From JAKOQB01 sp050258235 (GTDB taxonomy: Bacteria > Pseudomonadota > Gammaproteobacteria > Burkholderiales > Burkholderiaceae_F): a stretch of DNA of 6,207 bases. This document shows positions 1 through 6,194 of the stretch, one piece after another. The position numbers and the translations under genes are program-made. The stretch covers positions 1 through 6,207 of the forward strand of contig JBLMYK010000174.1 in assembly GCA_050258235.1 (NCBI GenBank), written 5' to 3'. Numbering within the stretch: the stretch's first letter is position 1; each line of letters begins with the position of its first letter. The notes beneath the pieces are model-generated. The model did not search any database. It had not been told where the DNA came from and was given only the letters and a program-made list of their open reading frames with translations.

Positions 1-1
1 C

Positions 2-631
2 GGGGCCTTGTGCGCGCATGCCGACGGCGGCGTGGGCGCGCTCTCGACGCAGGCGCTGGTCAATCCGACCTACGGGCCGCGTGGGCTGCGCCTGCTGCGC
101 GAGGGAGTTCCGGCCGCGACCGTGGTGGAGGTGCTGACCGGCGCTGACCCGGGCGCGGCCGCCCGGCAGCTGCACGTGCAGGACGCTCAGGGGCGCATCG
201 CCGCGTTCACCGGCGAGCAGTGCGTGCCCTGGTGCGGCCACGCGATCCACGACGGCTTCTCCGTCGCCGGCAACATGCTCGCCGGCCCCCGGGTGATCGA
301 GGAGACCGCGCGCGCGTACCGCGAGGCGGCGTCGCTGCCGTTCGCGCCGCGGCTGATCGCGGCGCTCAGGGCCGGCGAGGCCGCCGGCGGCGACAAGCGC
401 GGCAAGCAGTCCGCGGCGCTGCGCGTCTTCGGCACCGAGGAGTACCCGCTTCTCGACCTGCGGGTGGACGACCACGCCGATCCGCTGGCCGAGCTCGAGC
501 GCCTCGAGACGGTCAGCCGCGAGCGCTTCGTGCACTTCGCGAAGTTCTTCGCCACGCGCAATTCGCCGGGCGGCGTGTGGGATCGCGATTTCATCAACGC
601 CGAGATCGAACGCGTCACCTCTGCCCGATGA
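2..631 (+). CDS. DUF1028 family protein (Ntn-hydrolase-like), 5' end cut off by the window
   Basis: The reading frame is already open at the window's first bases, and 209 residues plus the stop are visible. Family members normally begin some 25-30 residues earlier, so the true start lies upstream; the TTG at 8 is not a credible start. Family hallmarks, numbered from the first visible residue: the segment ALSTQALVNPTYGPRGL (about 13-29), GEQCVPWCGH (71-80), SVAGNMLAGP, GGDKRGKQSA (nt 386-415) and DLRVDDHADP (nt 455-484). DUF1028 proteins are grouped with the N-terminal-nucleophile hydrolase fold, which suggests an amidohydrolase or peptidase-like role, but I know of no established reaction. 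The candidate nucleophile region would be near the missing N-terminus. The stop overlaps the next gene's ATG (ATGA, 628-631), so it is probably cotranscribed and translationally coupled with the transporter, perhaps processing the imported compound. Family assignment is firm; function is inference. Confidence 0.9.
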   Translation, partial: GALCAHADGGVGALSTQALVNPTYGPRGLRLLREGVPAATVVEVLTGADPGAAARQLHVQDAQGRIAAFTGEQCVPWCGHAIHDGFSVAGNMLAGPRVIEETARAYREAASLPFAPRLIAALRAGEAAGGDKRGKQSAALRVFGTEEYPLLDLRVDDHADPLAELERLETVSRERFVHFAKFFATRNSPGGVWDRDFINAEIERVTSAR

Positions 632-1632
632 CTCCCCTGCTCTCCGTCGACGACCTGCGCGTCGTGTTCGCGAGCGATCAGGGGCCCGCGCGCGCGGTCG
701 ACGGCGTGTCGTTCACCGTGCAGCCGGGCGAAACGCTTTGCCTCGTCGGCGAGTCCGGCTGCGGCAAGAGCGTGACGGCGCTGTCGATCATGGGGCTGGT
801 GCCGCGCCAGTCGGCGCGCGTCGACGGCCGCATCGTGTTCGAAGGACGCGACCTGCTGCAGTTGCCGAACCGTGCACTCGCCGACCTGCGCGGCGACCGG
901 CTGGCGATGATCTTCCAGGAGCCGATGACGTCGCTGAACCCGGCGTTCACGATCGGCTCCCAGCTCGCCGAGGTTCTGATCCGCCATCGCGGGATGGGCG
1001 CGCGCGAAGCGCGCGAGGCCGCGATCGCGATGCTGCGGCACGTGCGCATCCCGGCCGCGGAGGCGCGCGTGGACGAATTTCCGCACCGGCTGTCGGGCGG
1101 CATGCGACAGCGCGTGATGATCGCGATGGCGTTGCTGTGCCAGCCGGCCCTTCTGATCGCCGACGAACCGACCACCGCGCTCGACGTCACGATCCAGGCG
1201 CAGGTGCTGGACCTGATGCGCGCGCTGCGCAGCGAAATGAGGACCGCGATTCTGCTGATCACCCACGACCTGGGCGTGGTCGCCGAGATGGCCGACCGGG
1301 TGCTGGTGATGTATGCGGGCCAGGTGGTCGAAGAGGGCCCGGTCGACGCGGTCTTCGCGATGCCGCAGCACCCGTACACGGTGGGCCTGATGGGAGCGAT
1401 TCCCGCGCTCAGCGCGCGCCGTGGACGCCTCGCGGCCATCGACGGCATGGTGCCGGCCGCCACCGCGATGCCCGCAGGCTGTCGGTTCGCGCCGCGCTGT
1501 CCGTTTGCCGATCCGCGCTGCCGGCGCGATGCCCCCGCGTTCGCGGATGTCGGCGCAGGCCATCGATCGCGCTGCTGGAAGGTTCCGCTGCAGCAGCTTG
1601 CCGCGTCCTTGCCGGCGGAGGCGGCCGCGTGA
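628..1632 (+). CDS. Peptide-type ABC transporter ATP-binding protein, DppD/OppD family
   Basis: This is a 334-residue cytoplasmic ATPase subunit that powers import through the DppB/DppC-type permeases encoded downstream. All nucleotide-binding motifs are intact: Walker A GESGCGKS (41-48, Lys47), Q-loop Gln97 in FQEPMTSLNP, signature LSGGMRQR (155-162), Walker B LLIADEP with Asp179 and catalytic Glu180, and switch His213 in ITHDLG. The C-terminal oligopeptide/dipeptide domain includes the QHPYT segment and four cysteines (285, 291, 298, 316) in the arrangement that binds a [4Fe-4S] cluster in some structurally studied DppD proteins. The ATG at 628 lies in an ATGA overlap with the DUF1028 stop and gives the usual family N-terminus (LLSVDDLRVVF). 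No good Shine-Dalgarno precedes it, so translation probably depends on coupling. Length is normal for the family. Dipeptide, oligopeptide and glutathione systems cannot be told apart from this subunit alone. Confidence 0.95.
   Translation: MTPLLSVDDLRVVFASDQGPARAVDGVSFTVQPGETLCLVGESGCGKSVTALSIMGLVPRQSARVDGRIVFEGRDLLQLPNRALADLRGDRLAMIFQEPMTSLNPAFTIGSQLAEVLIRHRGMGAREAREAAIAMLRHVRIPAAEARVDEFPHRLSGGMRQRVMIAMALLCQPALLIADEPTTALDVTIQAQVLDLMRALRSEMRTAILLITHDLGVVAEMADRVLVMYAGQVVEEGPVDAVFAMPQHPYTVGLMGAIPALSARRGRLAAIDGMVPAATAMPAGCRFAPRCPFADPRCRRDAPAFADVGAGHRSRCWKVPLQQLAASLPAEAAA
1617..1621 (+). promoter_or_regulatory. Strong ribosome binding site deciding a GTG start
   Basis: GGAGG lies 7 bases before the GTG at 1629, inside the last codons of the upstream ATPase gene. 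It supports GTG 1629 as the true start of the second ATPase, although the start codon overlaps the preceding stop (GTGA, 1629-1632). Confidence 0.75.
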
Positions 1633-2693
1633 CAACCGCGCTCGAGGTCGTCGATCTGGTCAAGCACTTCAGCGTGCAGACGGGACTGTTCGGGCGCGGC
1701 GCCGGAACCGTGAGGGCCGTCGACGGCGTGTCGTTCGCGGTCAACGCGGGCGAGTCGTTCGCGATCGTCGGCGAATCGGGATGCGGCAAATCGACGGTCG
1801 CGCGCCTGGTGCTGCGGCTGATCGAGCCGACCAGCGGCGTCGTCCGGCTCGAGGGGAAGGAGCTGACCGCGCTCGGCACGAGCGAACTGCGCGCGCTGCG
1901 CGGCCGGCTGCAGATCATCTTCCAGGACCCCTATGGATCGCTGAATCCGCGCATGACGATCGGCGACATGCTGGCCGAGCCGCTGATGCTGCACGGCGTG
2001 GTTGCCCCCGTCGCGCGCCGCGCGCGCGTGGCGGAACTGTTGTCGCTGGTCGGACTGCGCCCCGAAGCCGCTCAGCGCTACCCGCACGAATTCTCCGGCG
2101 GACAGCGGCAGCGCCTGGCGATCGCGCGTGCGCTCGCATCGGAGCCGAAGGTCATCGTGTGCGACGAACCGGTATCGGCGCTCGACGTTTCGATCCAGGC
2201 GCAGATCCTCAACCTGCTCGCCGACCTGCAGCAGCGGCTTGGGCTCGCCTACGTGTTCATTTCGCACGACCTCGGCGTGGTGCGACACATCGCGACGCGG
2301 GTCGCGGTGATGTACCTGGGCCGCTTCGTCGAAACCGGCACCGCCGCGGAGATATTCGAGCGGCCGCTCCACCCGTACACGCGCGCGCTGCTGGCCGCCG
2401 TGCCGGTGCCCGTGCCGAAGGCACGCGTGCGCGAGGCGGTTCTCGCCGGCGACGTGCCGAGCCCGCTGGCGCCACCGGCCGGGTGCCACTTCCATACGCG
2501 CTGTCCGTACGTGGTCGACCGTTGCCGCACCGAGGCGCCGCGGCTCGAAGGAAACGCCAGCGCGGTCGCGTGCCACCGCTGGCGCGAAATCAAGGCGACG
2601 CCGGTTACGATAGCCGGCGCCGGAACGCAGCATCCTTCGCTGGCGCGCCTGCAGGCCGCGTTCTCCGTGGTCAAAGCAGCGCCGGTCGAATGA
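1629..2693 (+). CDS. Peptide-type ABC transporter ATP-binding protein, DppF/OppF family
   Basis: This is the second ATPase (354 residues), expected to pair with the DppD-type subunit as a heterodimer on the cytoplasmic face of the permease. Motifs are complete: Walker A GESGCGKS (48-55, Lys54), Q-loop Gln99 in FQDPYGSLNP, signature FSGGQRQR (155-162), Walker B VIVCDEP (Asp179, Glu180) and switch His213 in ISHDLG. The FQDPYGSLNPRM segment, the insert around GLFGRGAG (19-26) and the order after DppD are typical of the F-type subunit. Four C-terminal cysteines (286, 292, 299, 315) repeat the possible iron-sulphur motif. Start is GTG 1629, overlapping the previous stop (GTGA) and preceded by GGAGG at 1617-1621. 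About 39 residues follow the last cysteine; typical DppF proteins end sooner, and this tail looks unconserved. The stop overlaps an ATG at 2690 (ATGA), in frame with the binding-protein gene. Confidence 0.95.
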   Translation: MTTALEVVDLVKHFSVQTGLFGRGAGTVRAVDGVSFAVNAGESFAIVGESGCGKSTVARLVLRLIEPTSGVVRLEGKELTALGTSELRALRGRLQIIFQDPYGSLNPRMTIGDMLAEPLMLHGVVAPVARRARVAELLSLVGLRPEAAQRYPHEFSGGQRQRLAIARALASEPKVIVCDEPVSALDVSIQAQILNLLADLQQRLGLAYVFISHDLGVVRHIATRVAVMYLGRFVETGTAAEIFERPLHPYTRALLAAVPVPVPKARVREAVLAGDVPSPLAPPAGCHFHTRCPYVVDRCRTEAPRLEGNASAVACHRWREIKATPVTIAGAGTQHPSLARLQAAFSVVKAAPVE

Positions 2694-2706
2694 AATCCCT
2701 TTCACG

Positions 2707-2711
2707 AAAGG
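2707..2711 (+). promoter_or_regulatory. Ribosome binding site of the solute-binding protein gene
   Basis: AAAGG sits 8 bases before the ATG at 2720, a sound spacing. The alternative in-frame ATG at 2690 has no recognisable Shine-Dalgarno, so this site favours the 2720 start. Confidence 0.6.
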
Positions 2712-2719
2712 CAGGCAAC

Positions 2720-2785
2720 ATGAAGACGACAGTACGCTTTCTCGGATTGGCGTTCGCACTCGGCATCGCCGGCGCGGCACAGGCG
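2720..2785 (+). other. Sec signal peptide of the solute-binding protein
   Basis: The segment encodes a basic N-region (Lys2, Arg6), a hydrophobic core from Phe7 to about Ala19, and AQA before the predicted signal peptidase I cut between residues 22 and 23. There is no cysteine at the cleavage region, which argues against a lipoprotein, and no twin-arginine pair, which argues against Tat export. Confidence 0.8.
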
Positions 2786-4231
2786 CAGAGCACGCTGCGC
2801 ATCGGCCTGGCCGAAGATCCGGACATTCTCGATCCGACGCTGGCGCGCACCTACGTCGGCCGCATCGTGTTCGCATCGATCTGCGACAAGCTGTTCGACA
2901 TCGACGACAAGTTGAACGCGGTGCCGCAGCTCGCGCTGTCGCATCAGACGTCCGCCGACGGCAAGACGGTGACGATCAAGCTGCGCCCGGGCGTGAAGTT
3001 CCACGACGGCGAGCCGTTCAATGCAGAGGCGGCGAAGTTCAGCCTCGAGCGCCACCTCACCATGCAGGGGTCGTTCCGCAAGGCCGAGATCGCGCAGATC
3101 GACTCGATCGAGGTCGTCGATCCGCTGACGATCCGCCTGCACCTGAAGGCCCCGTTCGCGCCGCTGATCGCGCAGCTGACGGATCGCGCCGGGATGATGG
3201 TGTCGCCGAAGGCGGCCAAGGCGCTCGGGGACAAATTCGGCACCGCGCCGGTGTGCGCGGGTCCGTACAAGTTCGTCGAGCGTGTGCCGCAGGACCGCAT
3301 CGTGGTCGAGCGCTTCAAGGACTACTGGGACGCGAAGCGCGTGCACATCGACCGCATCGTCTATCGCCCGATCCAGGATTCGACGGTGCGGCTGGCGAAC
3401 CTGAAGTCCGGGCAGCTCGACCTGCTCGAGCGCCTGCTTGCGACCGATGTCGGCGAGGTCAAGAACGATCCGAAGCTCAGGCTCGCCACCGGCACCGAGA
3501 TGGGCTACCAGGGCGTGACCTTCAACCTGAACAACGGCGAGAAGGCCAACAATCCGCTCGGCAGGAACTGGAAGGTGCGCGAAGCCTTCGAACTGTCGAT
3601 CGACCGCGATGCGATCAACCAGGTCGTCTTCAACGGACTGCAGAAGCCGGACAACCAGTGGGTGAGCCTCGCCAGCCCGTACCACATGGCCAAGTTTCCG
3701 GTTGCGAAGCGCGACGTCGCCAAGGCGAAGGCGCTGCTGAAGGAAGCAGGCGTGACTCCGCCGCTCGCGCTCGACTTCATGGTGCCGAACAACCCGGAGA
3801 GCCGCGCGGTGGCCGAGGTGATGCAGTCGATGGCGGCCGAGGCCGGTTTCGACCTGAAGATCCGCGTGACCGAGTTCGCGACCTCGCTGAACGAGGCGGA
3901 GAAAGGCAATTTCCAGCTCTACTTCCTCGCCTGGAGCGGCCGCACCGACCCGGACGGAAACATCTTCTCGTTCGCCTCGTGCAAGGGCCCGCTGAACTAC
4001 GGCAAGTACTGCGACCCGAAGGTCGATGACCTGCTGAACAAGGCACGCACCGCGACCACGTTCGACGAGCGCAAGGCGCTGTACGAGCAGGCCGCCGCCG
4101 AGATCCTGCCCAAGGGCGGCGTGATGTACCTGTACCACCGCACGCTGCTGTTCGCGCACACGCCGCAACTGGAAGGATTCAAAGTGATGCCGGACGGTCT
4201 GATCCGCGTCACCGACCTTCGACTGAAGTAA
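2720..4231 (+). CDS. Periplasmic peptide-type solute-binding protein, family 5 (SBP_bac_5)
   Basis: This 503-residue exported protein should capture the ligand in the periplasm and deliver it to the permease. Residues 1-22 form a Sec signal peptide with probable cleavage after AQA; no lipobox cysteine is present, so it is a soluble periplasmic protein. Family 5 landmarks: mature start STLRIGLAEDPDILDPT, the signature around KFHDGEPFNAEAAKFSLER (93 onward), CAGPYKF (179 onward), VREAFELSIDRDAI (286-299) and WSGRTDPDGN (405-414). By position, Asp410 resembles the acidic residue that binds the peptide amino terminus in DppA. Four cysteines (55, 179, 421, 431) could form two disulphides, with 421-431 resembling the C-terminal pair of DppA-like proteins. 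Start 2720 is chosen for its AAAGG site and compact signal peptide; ATG 2690 would add ten residues. The ligand may be a dipeptide, oligopeptide, glutathione or another compound; sequence reading cannot decide. Confidence 0.94.
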   Translation: MKTTVRFLGLAFALGIAGAAQAQSTLRIGLAEDPDILDPTLARTYVGRIVFASICDKLFDIDDKLNAVPQLALSHQTSADGKTVTIKLRPGVKFHDGEPFNAEAAKFSLERHLTMQGSFRKAEIAQIDSIEVVDPLTIRLHLKAPFAPLIAQLTDRAGMMVSPKAAKALGDKFGTAPVCAGPYKFVERVPQDRIVVERFKDYWDAKRVHIDRIVYRPIQDSTVRLANLKSGQLDLLERLLATDVGEVKNDPKLRLATGTEMGYQGVTFNLNNGEKANNPLGRNWKVREAFELSIDRDAINQVVFNGLQKPDNQWVSLASPYHMAKFPVAKRDVAKAKALLKEAGVTPPLALDFMVPNNPESRAVAEVMQSMAAEAGFDLKIRVTEFATSLNEAEKGNFQLYFLAWSGRTDPDGNIFSFASCKGPLNYGKYCDPKVDDLLNKARTATTFDERKALYEQAAAEILPKGGVMYLYHRTLLFAHTPQLEGFKVMPDGLIRVTDLRLK

Positions 4232-4248
4232 CCCCGTCGCACGAGGTC

Positions 4249-4349
4249 GTGTCATTCCCGCCCCCGATTCAATCACTCGGGGGCAGGCTGCAGCGGGAAT
4301 CCAGCGCAGTCGCATCGGCACTGGGTTCCCGCCTCCGCGGGAACGACAC
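4249..4349 (+). repeat. REP-like composite inverted repeat between binding-protein and permease genes
   Basis: Its ends, GTGTCATTCCCGC (4249-4261) and GCGGGAACGACAC (4337-4349), are inverted repeats matching at 12 of 13 bases. Inside are several more stems: GCCCCCGA (4260-4267) with TCGGGGGC (4277-4284); ATTCCC (4254-4259) with GGGAAT (4295-4300); GCGGGAATCCAG (4293-4304) with CTGGGTTCCCGC (4321-4332), one G-U wobble in RNA; and a perfect 8-base hairpin GTTCCCGC (4325-4332) / GCGGGAAC (4337-4344) with a CTCC loop. Some are mutually exclusive. The ATTCCCGC...GCGGGAAT core is the familiar dispersed repeat found between genes of many proteobacteria. No T-run follows, so it is not a standard intrinsic terminator. 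It fills most of the 137-base gap (4232-4368), the longest in the window. A role in stabilising the upstream mRNA end or lowering permease expression is inferred. Confidence 0.85.
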
Positions 4350-4368
4350 GCTGGCGCGCCGATCAGGC

Positions 4369-5310
4369 ATGCTCAAGTTCCTCCCCCGCCGCCTGCTGCA
4401 GCTGATCCCGACGCTCTTCGTGGTGTCGGTGATCATCTTCGGGCTGCAGCAGCTGCTGCCGGGCGATCCCGCGCTGGTGATGGCGGGCGAGGAGCGCGAC
4501 CCCGCGGTGATCGCGCAGATCCGCAAGCAGTACCGGCTGGACCAGCCGCTGCCGGTCCAGTACTTCTACTGGGTCAGGGGCGTCGTGCACGGCGACCTCG
4601 GCGAGTCGATGCGCATCAAGGAGCCGGTGGCGAAGCTGATTGCCGAGAAGCTGCCGGTCACCGTGCAGCTCGCCGCTATGGCGATGTGCTTCGCGCTCGC
4701 GATCGGCATCCCGGCCGGGATCCTGTCGGCGGTGAAGAAGGGGAGCGCCTGGGACATCGGCGCCAACGTGTTCGCGTTGTGGGGACTGTCCACGCCGAAC
4801 TTCTGGCTCGGCATCATGCTGATCTTCCTGTTCTCGGTGAAGCTGGGCTGGCTGCCGGCGTCCGGCTTCGTCAGCCCGTTCGAGGACTTCGGGCAGTCGA
4901 TCGCGACCACGCTGATGCCCGCGTTCGTGCTCGGCAATGCGATCGCCGCGGTGCTGATGCGGCACATGCGCTCGGCGATGCTGCAGGCGATCGGCAGCGA
5001 CTACGTGCGCACCGCGCGCGCCAAGGGGATGGTCGAGCGGGTGGTGATGCTCAAGCACGCGCTGCGCAACGCGCTGACGCCGGTGATCACGCTGGGCGCG
5101 CTCGAGTTCGGCACCCTGCTGTCCGGCGCGGTGCTGACCGAGCAGGTGTTCTCCATCCCGGGTTTCGGGAAGCTGATCGTCGACGCGGTGTTCAACCGCG
5201 ACTACGCAGTGGTACAGGGCGTGGTGCTGGTCACCGCGAGCGTGTACATCGTGCTGAACCTGCTGGCCGACGTGCTGTACGTGCTGGTCAATCCGCGTCT
5301 GAGGGATTGA
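4369..5310 (+). CDS. Peptide-type ABC transporter permease, DppB/OppB family
   Basis: This 313-residue inner-membrane protein should form one half of the channel. Six membrane segments can be read: about 9-30, 99-121, 131-157, 178-197, 239-257 and 281-305, with the typical large periplasmic region (about 33-95) after the first. DppB hallmarks include LLPGDPA, YRLDQPLPVQYFYW, GDLGES, LSTPNFWLGI, the cytoplasmic EAA-type loop DYVRTARAKG (211-220, Gly220) that contacts an ATPase, TEQVFSIPGFGKL (257-269) and the terminal NPRLR. ATG 4369 gives the family's normal start (MLKFLPRRLLQLIP). The frame stays open back to a GTG at 4249, but that extension would be translated REP-like repeat and is rejected. 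The Shine-Dalgarno is poor: AGG at 4365-4367 is only one base from the ATG, and the repeat ends 19 bases upstream, so initiation may be weak. DppC-type permease follows after two bases. Confidence 0.95.
   Translation: MLKFLPRRLLQLIPTLFVVSVIIFGLQQLLPGDPALVMAGEERDPAVIAQIRKQYRLDQPLPVQYFYWVRGVVHGDLGESMRIKEPVAKLIAEKLPVTVQLAAMAMCFALAIGIPAGILSAVKKGSAWDIGANVFALWGLSTPNFWLGIMLIFLFSVKLGWLPASGFVSPFEDFGQSIATTLMPAFVLGNAIAAVLMRHMRSAMLQAIGSDYVRTARAKGMVERVVMLKHALRNALTPVITLGALEFGTLLSGAVLTEQVFSIPGFGKLIVDAVFNRDYAVVQGVVLVTASVYIVLNLLADVLYVLVNPRLRD
5301..5304 (+). promoter_or_regulatory. Ribosome binding site of the DppC-type permease gene
   Basis: GAGG lies 8 bases before ATG 5313, within the last codons of the DppB-type gene. 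A second GAGG at 5309-5312 abuts the ATG and is too close to act. The two permeases should be translated in a coupled way. Confidence 0.6.
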
Positions 5311-5312
5311 GG

Positions 5313-6194
5313 ATGAGCGCGGCAGTTGTCAGCGAGGCCTCAGCAGCCGCACCGCACGACAGCCCGGTGCGGCGCGCCGTGCGCCGGCTGCTTAAGCGGC
5401 GCGCCGCGGTGTTCGGCCTCGCGGTCGTCGTCGCGATGGTGCTTCTGGCGCTCGCCGCGCCGTTGGTCGCGCCGTTCGATCCCCTTGCCACCAGCTTCGC
5501 AATCGTGCGCAGGGCGCCGAGCGGCACGCACTGGTTCGGCACCGACGAGGTTGGGCGCGACCTGCTGTCGCGCGTGATCTGGGGCGGGCGTGCCTCGCTG
5601 GCGGCGGGCGTGATCTCGGTGTCGATCGCGGTCGGCGTCGGCGTGCCGCTCGGCATGCTGGCCGGCTACGTCGGCGGCGCGGTCGATGCGGTGGTGAGCC
5701 GCATCACCGACGCGATGCTGGCGATCCCGTTCCTGATCCTCGCGATTGCGCTGGCCGCGTTCCTCGGCCCCAGCCTGTCCAACGCGATGATCGCGATCGG
5801 CATCACGGCCACGCCGATCTTCGTGCGACTGTCGCGCGGCCAGGTGCTCGCGGTGCGCGCGGAAGATTACGTCGAGGCGGCGCGCGCGGTCGGCAATCCG
5901 CCGCACCGCATCCTGCTGCGCCACATCCTGCCCAATATCCTGCCGCCGGTGATCGTGCAGGCCACGCTCGCGATCGCGGCTGCGATCATTGCCGAGGCGA
6001 GCCTGTCGTTCCTCGGCCTCGGCCAGCAGCCGCCCGCGCCGAGCTGGGGCTCGATGCTGAACACCGCGCAGCGCTTCCTGACGCAGGCGCCGTGGATGGC
6101 GATCTATCCCGGCCTGGCCATCTTCGTCACCGTGCTGGCGTTCAACCTGCTCGGCGACGGGCTGCGCGACGCGCTCGACCCGCGCAGCTCCTGA
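5313..6194 (+). CDS. Peptide-type ABC transporter permease, DppC/OppC family
   Basis: This 293-residue inner-membrane protein should form the second half of the channel with the DppB-type subunit. An Ala-rich cytoplasmic N-terminus (1-30) ending in a basic run (RRAVRRLLKRR) leads into a first membrane segment at about 31-53, the OppC N-terminal region. Next comes the conserved periplasmic motif HWFGTDEVGRDLLSRVIWGG (73-92), then the five-helix permease core. The EAA loop is clear: EAARAVG (188-194, Gly194), followed by HILPNILPPVI, the contact site for an ATPase. ASLSFLGLG, PSWGSML, the YPGLAI segment and the terminal LGDGLRDALDPR are typical DppC features. ATG 5313 follows the DppB stop by two bases with GAGG at 5301-5304. 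Length and features are normal and the gene is complete. Only 13 bases follow its stop, so whether the operon continues or terminates is not visible. Confidence 0.95.
   Translation: MSAAVVSEASAAAPHDSPVRRAVRRLLKRRAAVFGLAVVVAMVLLALAAPLVAPFDPLATSFAIVRRAPSGTHWFGTDEVGRDLLSRVIWGGRASLAAGVISVSIAVGVGVPLGMLAGYVGGAVDAVVSRITDAMLAIPFLILAIALAAFLGPSLSNAMIAIGITATPIFVRLSRGQVLAVRAEDYVEAARAVGNPPHRILLRHILPNILPPVIVQATLAIAAAIIAEASLSFLGLGQQPPAPSWGSMLNTAQRFLTQAPWMAIYPGLAIFVTVLAFNLLGDGLRDALDPRSS

Noticed and set aside
738..1628. Upstream extension of the second ATPase frame back to 738
   Set aside because: This part is an out-of-frame reading of the first ATPase gene; the family N-terminus and the GGAGG site both point to GTG 1629.
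678..2876. Long minus-strand frame (732 codons) and other large minus frames such as 187-1635
   Set aside because: They lie opposite two ATPases with complete motifs; the translations are Arg/Ala/His-rich and resemble no family. GC-rich codon bias explains the lack of stops.
4240..4251. Short palindrome CACGA-GG-TCGTG just after the binding-protein stop, as a possible operator
   Set aside because: Five-base arms with a two-base gap are expected by chance in GC-rich DNA, and it partly overlaps the REP-like end.
2702..4321. Long minus-strand open frame (539 codons) opposite the solute-binding protein gene
   Set aside because: It mirrors a firmly identified + strand gene, has Arg/His/Leu-rich low-complexity composition typical of antisense frames in GC-rich DNA, and shows no recognisable domain.
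4325..4368. Intrinsic terminator after the binding-protein gene
   Set aside because: The hairpin 4325-4344 is strong, but the following bases are GC-rich with no T-run, and the permeases needed by the same transporter lie just downstream.
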